A DNA stretch of 64,000 bases from CAWGYT01 sp963826795. Lineage in GTDB: Bacteria > Planctomycetota > Planctomycetia > Pirellulales > Pirellulaceae. The position numbers and the translations under genes were made by a program. Positions 8,956-17,380 of this stretch are shown here, piece after piece. The stretch is taken from contig CAWGYT010000018.1 of assembly GCA_963826795.1 (NCBI GenBank), forward strand, positions 372,001-436,000, written 5' to 3'. Below the pieces are notes generated by a model. It saw nothing but the letters and a program-made list of their open reading frames with translations. It did not search any database and was not told where the DNA came from. Each line of letters starts with the position of its first letter. Position 1 is the stretch's first letter.

Positions 8956-10860
8956 TCAAAGACGGGCCCCGAACACTTCCTCGAGAAATGGCCGCACGTC
9001 CCTTCTCCCCAGCGCGGGAGAAGGTGGCCGAAGGCCGGCTGAGGGGGGAATCACGGGCAACACGAGTCGACTCGGGTGGGTCCGATCGTGAAACACGGTC
9101 TGCTTGGCGGTCAGCAATTCCGTGTCGGTGCCAAATTCATGGCCGGAGTTGGGATTGCGATCAAAACGGGGGAAGTTGCTGCTGGAGACTTCCAATCGCA
9201 GGCGATGCCCCGGCAGAAAAACGTTGCTTGTCACCCACAGGTCGATTTCGAATGCATACACCTGGTGCGGCTTGATCAATTCAGGCTGCGTGTTCGACGA
9301 TCGGTAACGAGCCCGCACGATTCCGTCACACAGGTTGAACGCTTTTCCATCGGGGTGCACATCGACCAGCTTCGCGGTAAAGTCGGTGTCGCTGGCGCTC
9401 GACGCCGCATACAACACCAGCTTGACGGGACCGGTCACCTCCAGCGCGTCGTCGAAGGGAGGTGTCGAGTAGACAAGCACATCGTCGCGATCCTCCACTT
9501 CGGCTTGGTCGTACGGACCGATCGTGGCCCCCACCAGGTTATTGCCGCCGACCGTCGGGACAGGGTCGTTTGGATCAAAGACATACTTGTCGACGGGTTC
9601 TTCCTCCGGGACTTCCAGCGACAACCTGCCGTCACCATGCCGTGTATTGGCACGACCATCGCTCGAGAGGTAGTACTCGGTCCATCGAGTCCGTGCCAGC
9701 GGCCACTGCTGCTCGCCGCGCCAACGATTCTCGCCCATGACGAACAGATAGTAGGCGGGCCAATCTTCGACCCCGTTATCTTGGTCCCGGAGCCAGTAGT
9801 CGAACCATTGCTGCTGCAAGTCGCCGATCTTCAGCTCCGCGGCCTGGCCGAAATCCAATTGACCGACGCGGCGTGTCCCGACGCCATGCGCCCAGGGTCC
9901 CATCACGAGAAACTGATTCCGCCGCGCCAGCCGGTTGTCCGATTCCGCTCGGACTCGATCCACCAGCTCAATCGTCGTCTTGGAGAAGATGTCGTACCAG
10001 CCTCCGATATTCAGAATCGGCAGCTGGATGTCTCGATAGCGGTGATTGATTCCGCGTTGACGCCAGTACTCGTCCAAGCTCGGATGTTCGACCCATTGAT
10101 CCAGGAAGAAGACGTCCTTGCCGAATTGAGAATCCCAATCTCGCAGCGGCAAATGGCGATAACCGTTTTGCAACTGGCCGGGCGAGAGGTCCATGCCACC
10201 GACGCCGGATCCCCAACCGAAAAGGAGTGCCAGCTGGAACGCACCGCCGGGATATGCAATCTCGTCGTAGACGTTGGCGAACGGAACGATGGGGACCATC
10301 GTCTTGAGAAACGGGCTGCCGAGGGGCGCCGCGGCCCACTGCGTCCAACCGACGTACGAGCCGCCGGCCATCCCCACCTTCCCGTTGGACCATTCCTGAA
10401 CGCCGATCCATTGCAGCGTGTCGTAGCCGTCCTCGGAATCATATCGGAAGGGGTCCCAGGTTCCCGCGGATTTACCCCGACCGCGGCAATCCTGAATCAC
10501 CATCACATAGCCTGCCTCCGTGTAGCGACGCGCCTCACCCCACACGCGGCCGGGCTTGCCATAAGGCGTGCGCATCAGAATCGTCGGGTAGCGTCCGGGC
10601 GCTTTGGGCCGGTAGACGTGCGTGGCCAGTTCCACGCCGTCCCGCATCGGCACCTTCACGTCGGGAAGGAAGTCGTCGACGAATTCAGCGTTTGCGGCGC
10701 CCTCCACCGCGACGTTCTCCACCGCGGCGTCCTCCACCGCGACGTTCTCCACCGCGACGTCCTCCACCGCAGCGTCCTGAGCGGCAGCAACAAGTGCCGA
10801 CGCCACGAGGATGCCGTTCGCCACCAAGAACTCGTGCCACAATCGCCTCGGGCTGGCCAT
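8956..10860 (-). CDS. CocE/NonD-family hydrolase (X-Pro dipeptidyl-peptidase S15 type)
   Basis: The 634-residue exported alpha/beta hydrolase has an S15 peptidase/CocE fold. The sequence shows VPMRDGVELATHVYRP, the oxyanion region QDCRGRGKS, nucleophile serine in GGSYVGW, and the C-terminal jelly-roll ending near HPSRLVLPVIP. The ATG at 10860 is preferred over the 93-residue longer frame because AGGAG lies 8 bases upstream and a signal-peptide-like helix follows. Oddities: five imperfect copies of a VAVE[D/N] repeat follow the signal region (10702-10776), and the last ~30 codons run through a palindromic repeat-like sequence. Family substrates are esters, acyl peptides or beta-lactam-like acyl groups; the true substrate is unknown. 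Confidence 0.85.
   Translation of the reverse strand: MASPRRLWHEFLVANGILVASALVAAAQDAAVEDVAVENVAVEDAAVENVAVEGAANAEFVDDFLPDVKVPMRDGVELATHVYRPKAPGRYPTILMRTPYGKPGRVWGEARRYTEAGYVMVIQDCRGRGKSAGTWDPFRYDSEDGYDTLQWIGVQEWSNGKVGMAGGSYVGWTQWAAAPLGSPFLKTMVPIVPFANVYDEIAYPGGAFQLALLFGWGSGVGGMDLSPGQLQNGYRHLPLRDWDSQFGKDVFFLDQWVEHPSLDEYWRQRGINHRYRDIQLPILNIGGWYDIFSKTTIELVDRVRAESDNRLARRNQFLVMGPWAHGVGTRRVGQLDFGQAAELKIGDLQQQWFDYWLRDQDNGVEDWPAYYLFVMGENRWRGEQQWPLARTRWTEYYLSSDGRANTRHGDGRLSLEVPEEEPVDKYVFDPNDPVPTVGGNNLVGATIGPYDQAEVEDRDDVLVYSTPPFDDALEVTGPVKLVLYAASSASDTDFTAKLVDVHPDGKAFNLCDGIVRARYRSSNTQPELIKPHQVYAFEIDLWVTSNVFLPGHRLRLEVSSSNFPRFDRNPNSGHEFGTDTELLTAKQTVFHDRTHPSRLVLPVIPPSAGLRPPSPALGRRDVRPFLEEVFGARL
9001..9050. 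repeat. Palindromic repeat-like sequence inside a CDS 3' end
   Basis: The string ctccccagcgcgggagaag then gtggccgaaggccggctgagggg contains nested inverted repeats (CTCCC/GGGAG, GGCC/GGCC). It matches the style of dispersed repeats I associate with planctomycete genomes, although no database comparison was made. It encodes the Pro/Arg-rich C-terminal tail of the CocE-type hydrolase. Confidence 0.4.
10702..10776. repeat. 15-bp tandem repeat, five copies, inside the CocE-type gene
   Basis: Five consecutive 15-base units of the form ctccaccgcgacgtt (units 2, 4 and 5 vary at one to three positions) encode, on the minus strand, a repeating VAVE-D/N pentapeptide directly after the signal peptide. 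The number is probably variable between strains. It would form an acidic, flexible linker between membrane and catalytic domain. Confidence 0.85.
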
Positions 10861-11159
10861 GGTTTCAACTCCTACTGCAGATTCAGTGATTCTCGCCCGC
10901 CACGATGCTGCGAGTATGCTCGGGAATTCCTGCCGACACAAGTTACCGAAACGTTGGCGTCGCTGGGCGGTCTCCGGCGATTGGGATTTTCTCCTTTCGC
11001 CACCGAGGGCACTGAGCCGCCGACTGAGCGACTGAGGGCACCGAGGTGGTGATTTAACGATTGGGACGTCGCGTGGCTGGACGCGCCAAGTGGCTATGAT
11101 GGGCGTTCTTTGCGACGCGTCATCCTCCTCGGTTCCCAAGTCATGCGGCGGCGATCACG

Positions 11160-12755
11160 ATGCTGGAGCTTGTTTCGTTTCTGTTCTTCACCGGACTCGT
11201 GGCGATCCTTTCCTGGTGGTTTACTCGACGCGACGAGCACGGCACGTCGACCGGCTACTTTCTCGCCGGCCGCAGTCTGACTTGGGTCGTGATCGGAGGC
11301 TCGTTGCTGTTGACCAATCTTTCGACGGAACAACTGGTCGGGCTCAACGGCGGCGCGTTCAAGGACGGCATGGAGACGATGGCCTGGGAGCTGGGCGCGG
11401 CCGTGGCGATGGTCGTCATGGCCCTCGTTTGTTTGCCGGTGTACCTGAGGGGCGGAATCACGACGATTCCCGAGTTTCTGGAGAATCGCTACGACAAGCT
11501 GACGCGGGGTCTGATCTCGCTGCTGATTCTGGTGGCGGTTTCCGTCGCCGTCTTGCCGTTTGTCCTTTATTCCGGCGCACTCTTCATGCGCGACGTCTTC
11601 GACGTTCCCGGGAACTTCGGCATCAGCGCCGACGCCGCGTTGTGGGTGACCGTCATCGCGATCGGTGTGGTCGGCAGCATCTACGCGATCTTCGGCGGGC
11701 TGCGCACCGTGGCGATCTCGGACACGCTCAATGGCGTCGGACTCTTGATCGCGGGCTTGCTGATCCCTTTGCTGGGCCTTGCGGCGCTGGGCGAGGGCAA
11801 TCTGCTGGCAGGCTTCGTCCGGTTGCGTCGGGACCACCCCGAGCGGCTTCATCCGTTTGGCGATGCGGCAAGTGATCTCCCGGTGGGTACTTTGTTTACG
11901 GGGGTTGCCTTACTGCACCTGTATTATTGGTGCACGAATCAGTTCATAGTGCAACGCGCCTTCGGTGCCCGCAGCCTGCAGCAGGGCCAACAGGGCGTAT
12001 TGTTCGCGGCGACGCTCAAGCTAATCGGCCCGTTTTATCTGATTTTGCCCGGTGTCATTGCCTACCACTTGTTCGCGGACCAGGTCGGCGAGGACAGCAA
12101 TTTGGCCTATTCGACGCTGGTCAAGGAACTGCTGCCCAAGCCGCTGCTGGGCTTCTTTGCGGCCGCCATTTTCGGCGCGATCCTCAGTTCATTTAACAGT
12201 GCACTCAACAGTTGTGCCACGCTCTTTAGCGTCGACCTGTACAAAGGCTTTCTGCACCGCGAGGCGACCGATCACGAGATGGTGCGAGTTGGCAAGTTGT
12301 TCGGGGCAGGCCTGGCGATGGTCATCATTTTGTGTGCACCCCTGTTGGATGGACGTGGAGCGCTCTTCGATTTGATGAAGAAAGTCGCGGCCACGTTCGA
12401 CGTACCCTTGATGACGATCGTGTTTGTCGGGATTCTATCGCGTCGAACGCCCGCGATCGCAGCTTGGGCCGCCGTTTTTTCCGGCGTAATCTTTTACGCC
12501 ACCGTGACGTTCGGTTTTGACAATCAGCTGTTCGGCTACCACATTCATTGGCTCCATGTCGCCGGGCTCAACTTCGCCGTCATGATGTCGGTCATGACCG
12601 CGTTCCGGTATCTGCGTCCCCTGCGCGTCCCGTTTGCGTTGCACGATACGGGACAAGTCAACGTCGCTCCCTGGCGCTGGGCCAAACCCGTTGGGTTTGC
12701 CATCGTGACTCTGGTCCTGGTGATCTACGGCGGACTCTGGTGGGCCGCTCGTTAG
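11160..12755 (+). CDS. Sodium:solute symporter (SSS/SLC5 family)
   Basis: This 531-residue integral membrane protein has about 13 hydrophobic helices. It begins with a helix followed by the family signature TGYFLAGRSLTW and GSLLLTNLSTEQLVGLNGGA, and includes the inner segment AAIFGAILSSFNSALNSCAT that forms the Na+ site in SLC5 proteins. It is predicted to import a sugar or other organic solute using the sodium gradient; its neighbours suggest carbohydrate or uronate uptake. The ATG at 11160 opens directly into the first helix, though its ribosome-binding site is weak. It is divergently placed from the CocE-type gene (299-base gap) and ends 13 bases from the convergent esterase gene. Confidence 0.9.
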   Translation: MLELVSFLFFTGLVAILSWWFTRRDEHGTSTGYFLAGRSLTWVVIGGSLLLTNLSTEQLVGLNGGAFKDGMETMAWELGAAVAMVVMALVCLPVYLRGGITTIPEFLENRYDKLTRGLISLLILVAVSVAVLPFVLYSGALFMRDVFDVPGNFGISADAALWVTVIAIGVVGSIYAIFGGLRTVAISDTLNGVGLLIAGLLIPLLGLAALGEGNLLAGFVRLRRDHPERLHPFGDAASDLPVGTLFTGVALLHLYYWCTNQFIVQRAFGARSLQQGQQGVLFAATLKLIGPFYLILPGVIAYHLFADQVGEDSNLAYSTLVKELLPKPLLGFFAAAIFGAILSSFNSALNSCATLFSVDLYKGFLHREATDHEMVRVGKLFGAGLAMVIILCAPLLDGRGALFDLMKKVAATFDVPLMTIVFVGILSRRTPAIAAWAAVFSGVIFYATVTFGFDNQLFGYHIHWLHVAGLNFAVMMSVMTAFRYLRPLRVPFALHDTGQVNVAPWRWAKPVGFAIVTLVLVIYGGLWWAAR

Positions 12756-12768
12756 GTACAAGACGGGA

Positions 12769-14889
12769 TCACGGCGAAGAGCGAGTCGTGACCTGCATCT
12801 GCCGTTTGGCCTGGACGACCGCCTCGGGAAGGTCCCAGATTCGCGCGACGTTCAACAGAAACGGTCCTTCCCGGTGCGAGGCGGGTAGGTCTTGGGCGTC
12901 GAGCGACTGGACCCGGGGTTCGAACAGGGCGGCGTAGAGCGCCACGCCTGCCATCGGCCCTTGGCCCCGTAACTGCACCGGCAGCTTGGCGGTCCGCGGA
13001 AACTGATCGAGCGCCTGGATGCCGCGCCGCACATCCCAGATGCGCATCCCATCCAATGTTTGACCCAGCAAGTAGAACCGGCGACGATCCTGCCGTTGTT
13101 TCTTCGGGTCGGGATCCCATTGCGTAGGTCCGATGCCACGCGGCGGGAGGCAGGCCCAGATCTGGTCCGAATCTTGGACGCGCTGGCGCCAAGCGGCCCA
13201 CGCGCGCTGGCCTGCAGCACGCTCCTCCGCCGTGACAACCCCCGTCGCGTCTCCGGTGGCCGCTGCCAGCGCCGCGGCGAAGTCCGGCCACGTGGATTCG
13301 TCCAGGACCTGCAGCGTCACGGATTGGGACTCCGTCCGATCCGACCTTCGCAACAGATAGATCGGCAAACGGAACGGGGCTTGACTCGTGTATTCGAGCT
13401 GCCCGATCTGGAGTCCCTCGACCGCCGCCAGTTCTTTCGCTTCGACATCCATCGGCGCGGGATCCGTCGGCCAGGCGCGGAACACAAGCTGTTCCAGACG
13501 CATGCGCCAGTCGGCCGGTGGCCTTGCATCCCGACTCGACTCGGCCTGGGGCACGAACGATTCGTGAATCGTCGTATTTCGCTCGTCCGACGGCAGGGGC
13601 GTTTCGGCAAAGACCTGCAACTGCGGCGGCTCAAAAAACGCAATGGCGGGACGTTCAATCAAACGGTCTTTACCCAGCAGATGTTGATCGAACCAGCGAA
13701 ACGCGTGAATTCGCAGTTCCTGCGTATCCTGGTGCGGCCCGGCGGTGATCTGCAGCGCAAGTTGGTCGCCGGCCCCGTAAAGCTCGTAGATCTTGCGCAC
13801 CTTCGCATGTGTCCGAAGCACGCCCTCGAGCGGAAAAATGGAGTCGCGGTCGGTGTTGCTGATCAGCAGCGGCCGAGGCGCCACCAAAGCGGCCACCAGC
13901 GGGTAGTCCCACTGGTAGGTGTTCACGAAATACATGCAATCACAGTGTCCTTCGACACAACCGTCCACGACGTGGTTTTCCAGGTCGGTAATCCCGGCCA
14001 CGGGCACGGCCGCCTTGATGCGGTCGTCCAGGGCCGCGATCCACCAGCTGTAGGCACCCCCCCCGCTCCGCCCCGTGACCCCCAATCGCTCAGCGTCGAC
14101 CTCCGGACGCGACTGAAGGTAGTCGAGCGCACGCACACAATTCCAGGCCTCGACGCCCGCCGGCGTGAAACCTCGATTCAGCCACCACCACATGTCGTAC
14201 CGATAAGTCCCGTGATGGATGCCCTCGATCTCGCCCAGTTGCAACGTGTCGATGGCAAGGCAGACATAGCCGTGTCGCGCAAACCAAGCGCCGTGGTGTT
14301 GATAATGAACCTTGTTGCCGTAGCTGACACCGTCGCGTTTGACCGCGCCGTGACCGCAGACATAGAGAATTGCCGGGGCGGGCTGATCGAGTTGCTGGGG
14401 AAGATACAGATTGCCGGTCACGTAGAGTCCCGGGCGGGATTGAAAATGCAGTCGCTCGACACGAAACTCGGCCTCTTCCGTCACACCGGTAACGGTCGCC
14501 TGCAAATCGGTGCGATCGGGCCAGGGGTCGAGTCCCAGCATGAACTGCAGTTGTTGACGATAACCTTCCCGGCGCTGTTGCCAGTCGGCGAGCGTTTGGA
14601 TGTCCGCCAGACACGCGTCCTGCAGGCGAGCCGTTTCCTGACGAAAGTACGCGCGGATCATCCGTTCACCCGGCAGCGACTCGACCGTGGCCGATGCGTC
14701 GGTCGTCTCGGCTCCGGCGAGACTCGGCGAACCGCTCGCAACGCATCCAGCGATCAGCAACCCAAGCCACAGCAGGTGGCATCGCGACGCGCCCGCGGGA
14801 CGACGTGTCGCGGCGATTGCGGGCTGCGAAACCGTGCGCGTCGAGCGACAGCTTTGCGTCGTTGGATCGTGAGCATTCCAGCTTGCCAT
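12769..14889 (-). CDS. Acetylxylan-esterase-like alpha/beta-hydrolase, predicted lipoprotein
   Basis: The 706-residue protein has a hydrophobic stretch ending in a lipobox-like LLIAGC (C49), so it is probably exported and lipidated, although 37 residues precede the hydrophobic part. The central alpha/beta hydrolase resembles Axe7A/dienelactone-type esterases: nucleophile GRSGGG (within VTGRSGGGAYSWW), an aspartate in SNTDRDSIFP and a histidine in GPHQDTQ. A second hydrolase-like region of ~250 residues follows. The ATG is backed by AGGGAG 8 bases upstream. It likely removes acyl groups from polysaccharides outside the cytoplasm, in line with the nearby transporter and CocE-type hydrolase. Confidence 0.75.
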   Translation of the reverse strand: MASWNAHDPTTQSCRSTRTVSQPAIAATRRPAGASRCHLLWLGLLIAGCVASGSPSLAGAETTDASATVESLPGERMIRAYFRQETARLQDACLADIQTLADWQQRREGYRQQLQFMLGLDPWPDRTDLQATVTGVTEEAEFRVERLHFQSRPGLYVTGNLYLPQQLDQPAPAILYVCGHGAVKRDGVSYGNKVHYQHHGAWFARHGYVCLAIDTLQLGEIEGIHHGTYRYDMWWWLNRGFTPAGVEAWNCVRALDYLQSRPEVDAERLGVTGRSGGGAYSWWIAALDDRIKAAVPVAGITDLENHVVDGCVEGHCDCMYFVNTYQWDYPLVAALVAPRPLLISNTDRDSIFPLEGVLRTHAKVRKIYELYGAGDQLALQITAGPHQDTQELRIHAFRWFDQHLLGKDRLIERPAIAFFEPPQLQVFAETPLPSDERNTTIHESFVPQAESSRDARPPADWRMRLEQLVFRAWPTDPAPMDVEAKELAAVEGLQIGQLEYTSQAPFRLPIYLLRRSDRTESQSVTLQVLDESTWPDFAAALAAATGDATGVVTAEERAAGQRAWAAWRQRVQDSDQIWACLPPRGIGPTQWDPDPKKQRQDRRRFYLLGQTLDGMRIWDVRRGIQALDQFPRTAKLPVQLRGQGPMAGVALYAALFEPRVQSLDAQDLPASHREGPFLLNVARIWDLPEAVVQAKRQMQVTTRSSP

Positions 14890-15012
14890 GGCGTGATCTC
14901 CCTGAGTTGTCGTGTCTCGAGGTCCAGGTTCGGGGGCGGATCGGCGGCATGTTTCTCCCGGGAGCCAGCGCCGAAAGCCAGCGCCGGGCGAAGTATCCGG
15001 GCTCGGATCCGT

Positions 15013-17184
15013 TCAAAAACGAGTCGCCGCAATCGGATCGGGCAACGCGGCCGCCGCGTAATGGCGTTCGACTTCCGCCGCATCCAACGCCCGGTCATAG
15101 ACGGCCAACTCGTCGAGCCGACCCTCCCAGTTCGCGAGATTGTCATCGCGGGCGCCGATCACGAGTGGCGACTGGCCATCGCTGGGCGAGAGCGACAAGC
15201 AGAGCAGTTCGCGTTGTCCGTCCAGATACACTTCCGCGCGGTCCGCATCGCGCACGAAGACGACGTGGTGCCATCCGAACCGCTTCAGAGTCCGTGGTCC
15301 GCGGTGCGTGCCGAACGCGAGGCAGCCGGGATTCGCATCGGCACGCCCCGTGACTTGCAGCACGTCGCCACCGCACGAGAGCAGCGTGCCCGTGATGTCC
15401 CGCGCGTCCGACCGTAATCCATTCCAGACCCAAAACTCAACGGACCAGCGGTCCTGCGGCTGGATCGGAACCTCCAGCCGTCCTCCGACGCAGTGCACCG
15501 CTCGATTGGTGGAATCGCCCGCGAAGGCGGCGGAAGCGGGGCCGGGCAGGTGGAACGCGAAGTTTCCGCTGAGCGTCGCGTGTCGCCCCTGTTCCGTCGC
15601 GTCCTCGCCCTTCGGGCCGGACAATTCGGCCAAGCGATAGTAGGCCTGCGGCGCCGCATCGAGGATCACTCGGGCATAGTCACCCGTCACCTCGCGATAC
15701 GTGCGGCGCGGCCGCTGAGCCACCTGCTCGAGCATTCGCAAGAGGGCCTCCACCAGCTTCGGCTCGGCCTGCTCCTCAAGGCCAGCCGTGCGGGCGGGCC
15801 AGGTGTTGTACCCGCCCAACCGATGTTGCTCAGGCGGCGGGATGTACCCCGAGGCGCCGTTGGCCAACTCAATCGTCATCAGACCGGCCAGTGGATTCTG
15901 CAGTTTCAACTTCAATCCCGTCAATCCGTAGACCTCGTTGGGCAGCGTCGCGATCCCGAAATCGCCGATGCGAATCACTTGCAAGACGACTTCGCAGGTC
16001 GGATGTTCGTGCAGATAGATCGCTTGCTCGGCATACACCTCCGGCTGGCTGGCCGGTCGGCGATCGCCCATTCGCGACCGCATCTGTTCCGCCCACGCGA
16101 GGCGGGCCGCGTCGGGGACGCGTCGCGCGAGCGTCAAGCGGGTTTCGCGCATCATCAGGGGCAACGTGGTTTGGTAGTTGATCTGCTCCAACGCGGCGAT
16201 TGATTTGTCCACCAGGCCTTGGGCGAAGGCGTCGATCTCCAGGGCATTTTCTGTCGCGGGTCGGCTGTAGTCCCCCCACCACAAATCGCCGCTGGTTCCC
16301 TGCGACATGATCGCCACGAAGGTATCGTCGTCCGCGGCGAGCCGTTGTTGAAGTTGAAATACGTAGCGTCCGAAGTAGTCAGCCGAGATCCCCGCGTGGC
16401 CGCTGAAATAATGCATCGAGAAGTTCCCCAGCAGCGCCAGGGGCTGGCCGTTCGCCCGCTGAACGCTCAGCAGCGTCAACTCAGGATCGGTCGGTCCCGA
16501 CGGCCCCGTCACGTCGGGATGCTCGTGTCCGGGATGCATGTTGGCGCGGATCGAGACTTGGCCAAAGGGATCGGTCCCCATCGCGTCGGGGCGGTAGATC
16601 CAGCGCCGACATCGGGTGTACTGGCCGGCATCGACCTTGGCCCAGCCGATCCGAGCGGGCTGCATCCGTCCCTGAGCCTGAACCAGCGCGTCCACGATCC
16701 GACCTGGCAAGTACGACGTGTAGGCTGGGTCGGCGCGCGAGCCGAGGCAAAAATCCATCACGCTGGGCGCCGAATGGGTGTGCGTCGCCGAGATCAGGAT
16801 GCGGTCCGACGCAATCCCCGTGGCGGTTGCCGCCTGCTGTTTGATTTGGTCGCAGAGTTCGCGCGGCAGCATGCAATTATCGACGACGACCAGGGCGAGT
16901 GGAGTGGCGTCCTGCGCGAGGACAAGGCAGCGGGCGTACAGCGGATCGGAAATGCGGTCCGAGGTGGCCTCGAGGAACCCCCCGTTACGAATCACGGGCA
17001 GCTGACGCGGCGTGACATCCACGGCGCTGGCCCCCGCCCACAGTTCCGCCTGCGCCGGCCGCGTCGCCAGCCGTCCGACGATCAGCCACCCGACGATTGC
17101 CAATCCCATGATCCGTAATCCCGCACCGACACGTGGGCCGAGCCAACGGCCTGGTTGGTTGCAACGGCACGGCTGCATCGCCAT
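15013..17184 (-). CDS. Neutral-ceramidase-like amidohydrolase with C-terminal LamG domain
   Basis: The 723-residue exported protein has a signal-anchor helix (IMGLAIVGWLIVG) and AQA cleavage. The catalytic half matches neutral/alkaline ceramidase-like proteins: ASAVDVTPRQLPV, ISATHTHSAPS with zinc-binding histidines, SMHYFSGHAGISADYFG and SQGTSGDLWW. The last ~180 residues form a concanavalin-A/LamG-type sandwich (WSVEFWVWNG ... WEGRLDELAVYDRALDAAEV). The start at 17184 was chosen for AGGAG 8 bases upstream; a 36-residue longer frame has no signal peptide. The family splits N-acyl bonds; planctomycete members probably act on other amides or lipids. The gene runs toward the esterase gene. Confidence 0.82.
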   Translation of the reverse strand: MAMQPCRCNQPGRWLGPRVGAGLRIMGLAIVGWLIVGRLATRPAQAELWAGASAVDVTPRQLPVIRNGGFLEATSDRISDPLYARCLVLAQDATPLALVVVDNCMLPRELCDQIKQQAATATGIASDRILISATHTHSAPSVMDFCLGSRADPAYTSYLPGRIVDALVQAQGRMQPARIGWAKVDAGQYTRCRRWIYRPDAMGTDPFGQVSIRANMHPGHEHPDVTGPSGPTDPELTLLSVQRANGQPLALLGNFSMHYFSGHAGISADYFGRYVFQLQQRLAADDDTFVAIMSQGTSGDLWWGDYSRPATENALEIDAFAQGLVDKSIAALEQINYQTTLPLMMRETRLTLARRVPDAARLAWAEQMRSRMGDRRPASQPEVYAEQAIYLHEHPTCEVVLQVIRIGDFGIATLPNEVYGLTGLKLKLQNPLAGLMTIELANGASGYIPPPEQHRLGGYNTWPARTAGLEEQAEPKLVEALLRMLEQVAQRPRRTYREVTGDYARVILDAAPQAYYRLAELSGPKGEDATEQGRHATLSGNFAFHLPGPASAAFAGDSTNRAVHCVGGRLEVPIQPQDRWSVEFWVWNGLRSDARDITGTLLSCGGDVLQVTGRADANPGCLAFGTHRGPRTLKRFGWHHVVFVRDADRAEVYLDGQRELLCLSLSPSDGQSPLVIGARDDNLANWEGRLDELAVYDRALDAAEVERHYAAAALPDPIAATRF

Positions 17185-17380
17185 GAGTTCGCTCCTGAAA
17201 GTGAGGGATCGCGACGATCGGACACAACGCGACCCTATCTTAACGCGCTGCCGAGTGCTTCGCGAACGCGGCCCCGCGATTCGCCGGCGCACCGAGTCGA
17301 AGTTGCATTTGCGGTTCGCTCAGGCACGACCGATCGGATACACTGGACCGGGTTCGCGATCGCACACGGAGGGAAGATCG

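Noticed and set aside
10702..10776. CRISPR-like array
   Set aside because: Units are 15 bp without spacers and encode a peptide repeat in frame.
9076..11052. A 658-codon open frame on the plus strand
   Set aside because: It lies entirely opposite the well-supported CocE-type gene, has no recognisable domain, and reflects high-GC codon bias on the sense strand.
13060..15417. A 785-codon open frame on the plus strand
   Set aside because: It is antisense to the esterase and ceramidase genes and has no ribosome-binding site or family features; it is a GC-driven shadow.
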